30,058 nucleotides of DNA from a virus. The stretch spans positions 1 to 30,058 of IMG/VR virus record IMGVR_UViG_3300009187_000058; one strand, 5' to 3'. The position numbers were made by a program, and so were the translations under genes. The notes under the pieces are model-generated. The model did no database searches, had not been told where the DNA came from, and saw only the letters and a list, made by a program, of their open reading frames with translations. This document shows positions 28,912 to 30,058 of the stretch, piece after piece (within the stretch, counting starts at the first letter, position 1; each line of letters opens with the position of its first letter).

Positions 28912-29080
28912 AATCGTTCCTCGGAAAGTTAATTGTTGAATAATAGAAGTCGAGGATTTCATCCTCTGTCAATTCGAATTCTGCACTGCCCAGTGCCTTA
29001 GCAATGCTGATTTCGTAGTCGTATCGTGACCATCCTGTCTCCAAGATCAGGAAGGTAGTCATGTCACCTACAGCAAACAT
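28901..29080 (-). CDS. Small hypothetical protein with uncertain start
   Basis: The frame is open from about 29125. ATG 29080 (MFAVGDMTTFLILETGWSRY) gives 59 residues and a 17-nt overlap with the gene upstream; AGGA lies about 10 nt before it. A TTG at 29104 would add TKTGWWY, which also looks protein-like. The rest, ALGSAEFELTEDEILDFYYS, is acidic and well formed. No family is recognised. It overlaps the MGLDMY gene by 11 nt. Confidence 0.5.
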   Translation of the reverse strand: MFAVGDMTTFLILETGWSRYDYEISIAKALGSAEFELTEDEILDFYYSTINFPRNDYGT

Positions 29081-29207
29081 GTACCACCATCCTGTCTTCG
29101 TCAACAGTGAGCCAAGCCTTTCGAGTCACACTGTTATAAACAATAATGTCACCGACATTAATGATTGCCCCTGTCTTGCAACAGATACCTTTGTATCTAG
29201 CCTTCAT
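29064..29207 (-). CDS. 47-aa hypothetical protein
   Basis: A 48-codon frame fills the gap between 28901 and 29204. ATG 29207 overlaps the stop of the gene upstream as ATGA. The protein reads MKARYKGICCKTGAIINVGD, then IIVYNSVTRKAWLTVDEDRM and a Cys-Cys-Arg end. GxIxVGDxIVYN is a beta-barrel-like pattern (as in small SH3- or KOW-type folds), which together with CC pairs suggests a compact domain. No family assigned. Confidence 0.55.
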   Translation of the reverse strand: MKARYKGICCKTGAIINVGDIIVYNSVTRKAWLTVDEDRMVVHVCCR

Positions 29208-29398
29208 GATCCGTTCCATGTTGCCTCCGAATGTTGTTCTTCAATATGCCAAGTGCCTATCTTGATAGCCTCTGCTATCGACTCGGCAAAGCCAATGTAA
29301 CCCACTGCATCTGAATCACTGAACAGCTCAAACACCTCAGCAGTTTCGTCCCACTTAACCCACACTTCGTAGCCATGCTTCTTAAGGATTTTCCGCAT
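29204..29398 (-). CDS. Small hypothetical early protein
   Basis: The start is ATG 29398 (MRKILKKHGYEVWVKWDETA), with TTGGAGA 7 nt upstream. Eighteen further in-frame codons upstream lie inside the previous gene. The 64-residue protein has a strand pair (YEVWVKW, VFELFSD) and a helix (FAESIAEAIKIGTWHIEE). No family is recognised. It overlaps the gene upstream by 17 nt and the next by ATGA. Confidence 0.6.
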   Translation of the reverse strand: MRKILKKHGYEVWVKWDETAEVFELFSDSDAVGYIGFAESIAEAIKIGTWHIEEQHSEATWNGS

Positions 29399-29717
29399 TG
29401 TATTTCTCCAAATATTTAAACAAATATTCCAGTGCCTCTGACTCTCTGTCAAAGGCTAGGTACTCACCGTTCTCATCTATCCATTCACAAGACATAGTCT
29501 TGGCAAACAGTACACAGTAGTCACCAACATGTTCCACATACCAGTCCTTTACCTGATTCAAGCCACAATCATTGAGATAAATCTCATGGCACATCTTCTT
29601 GCACCTCTCATCACTCTCCCTAGTGAGTCGCTCTAGTTCTGCAGGGTGATTGTCTTGCAACAACCCCATCACTGCATACTTAAACATAAACTCTTTATGT
29701 TGGTCATCGTCCATCAT
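29382..29717 (-). CDS. Hypothetical early protein, 111 aa
   Basis: A 111-residue acidic protein starting in an ATGA overlap with the upstream gene. It is mostly helical at first (HKEFMFKYAVMGLLQDN, PAELERLTRESDERCKKMCHE) with a central aromatic stretch (KDWYVEHVGDYCVLFAKTMS) and a helical end (EALEYLFKYLEKYN). Five cysteines are present but no metal motif is clear. Function unknown. Confidence 0.6.
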   Translation of the reverse strand: MMDDDQHKEFMFKYAVMGLLQDNHPAELERLTRESDERCKKMCHEIYLNDCGLNQVKDWYVEHVGDYCVLFAKTMSCEWIDENGEYLAFDRESEALEYLFKYLEKYNAENP

Positions 29718-30058
29718 TCGAAACTCCTCATGTAAATAACACCACGCTTAACACCATCAGCCATTGGCATGACCTTCATTGCCACCACATCAGCCACCTT
29801 TACAGGTTGTTCAGTGGTCTTGAATACAAAGCTGTCATACTTATAAGGGTTATAAGTAACTTGTCTGCCTACCATGCTAAGGAATTCATAGTGGCTCTCG
29901 ACTCTGTCGCCATTGATCCACACCCCAGTAACTCCTGCATGGACATTCTTTCGCTTCTCTCGAAGCACCCTCTGTCGCCCTGCTTCGGACACCTTGAACT
30001 TACAACTCTCAAGTAACACAGTGTTACTGTGAGCAACAACTCTACCCTTTCGGTCACC
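29714..30058 (-). CDS. Conserved phage protein, 5' end outside window
   Basis: The frame is open to the right edge, leaving 114 residues. A GTG at 30019 could start it, but the residues upstream of that (RVVAHSNTVLLESCKFKV) look like continuous protein, so the gene most likely begins beyond 30058. EAGRQRVLREKRKNVHAGVT and VTYNPYKYDSFVF are patterns I recall from other podovirus early proteins. The AGRQRV and KRKNVH parts are basic and could contact nucleic acid. Function unknown. Confidence 0.6.
   Translation of the reverse strand, partial: GDRKGRVVAHSNTVLLESCKFKVSEAGRQRVLREKRKNVHAGVTGVWINGDRVESHYEFLSMVGRQVTYNPYKYDSFVFKTTEQPVKVADVVAMKVMPMADGVKRGVIYMRSFE

Noticed and set aside
1-30058. tRNA genes, attP core, IS elements, phage RNA polymerase
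   Set aside because: No cloverleaf-like sequence, inverted terminal repeats, transposase motifs or single-subunit RNA polymerase motifs were found on reading; short att cores could be missed by eye.

Overview
The window is part of a tailed-phage genome (Caudoviricetes). The replication set is T7/podovirus-like: a primase-helicase with zinc finger and TOPRIM, a family A DNA polymerase with 3'-5' exonuclease, a FEN-type exonuclease and a gp2.5-like ssDNA-binding protein. It is joined to a class I ribonucleotide reductase, a tyrosine integrase and many small early genes. AT-rich genes, dense ATGA/TAATG overlaps and several protein families that I recall from aquatic phages suggest a temperate or integrase-bearing podovirus of a Gram-negative aquatic bacterium, but the host cannot be fixed from this sequence. 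No tRNA, rRNA, CRISPR array, IS element, portal, capsid, terminase or phage RNA polymerase is visible; these would lie outside the window.

Left arm, bases 1-12260, + strand: late genes. First comes a lysis-like cluster: a partial one-TM protein, a secreted protein, a coiled-coil protein, a two-TM protein, a DUF5856-like protein, a holin candidate and a GH24 endolysin. A small HExxH protein follows. Next is a block of virion-type proteins: an 830-aa protein with a long 11-residue-repeat helix, two small proteins, a 464-aa protein and a 1680-aa protein resembling a DNA-ejection or polyvalent protein. The C-terminal part of the 1680-aa protein carries an HGT...SFTSD...ESE pattern suggestive of an ADP-ribosyltransferase fold.

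Right arm, bases 12272-30058, all on the - strand and so read from right to left: small early genes (30058 to 26563), a terminator/promoter/operator-like node (26500-26555), a DUF932 protein, an ADP-ribosylglycohydrolase, an integrase, the primase-helicase, polymerase, SSB and exonuclease, an HNH nuclease, an intrinsic terminator with a TTCG loop, nrdA, nrdB, a PD-(D/E)XK nuclease and a 57-aa RMF-like protein. The two arms converge at 12257-12275, where a small palindrome contains both stop codons.

The replication genes copy DNA from nucleotides supplied by NrdAB, with the exonuclease and nucleases probably recycling host DNA. The most interesting combination is a possible virion-borne ADP-ribosyltransferase domain together with an intact-looking ADP-ribosylglycohydrolase made from the early arm. 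This could be an attack/erase pair, or the hydrolase could counter host ADP-ribosylating defences. Short glycine motifs recur across the adjacent virion genes and may mark a shared assembly or processing signal. Five intact small genes (16712-16888, 22968-23114, 23111-23281, 12272-12445, 29064-29207) were read by hand from gaps between larger genes. Family names are recalled from motif patterns, not from a search.
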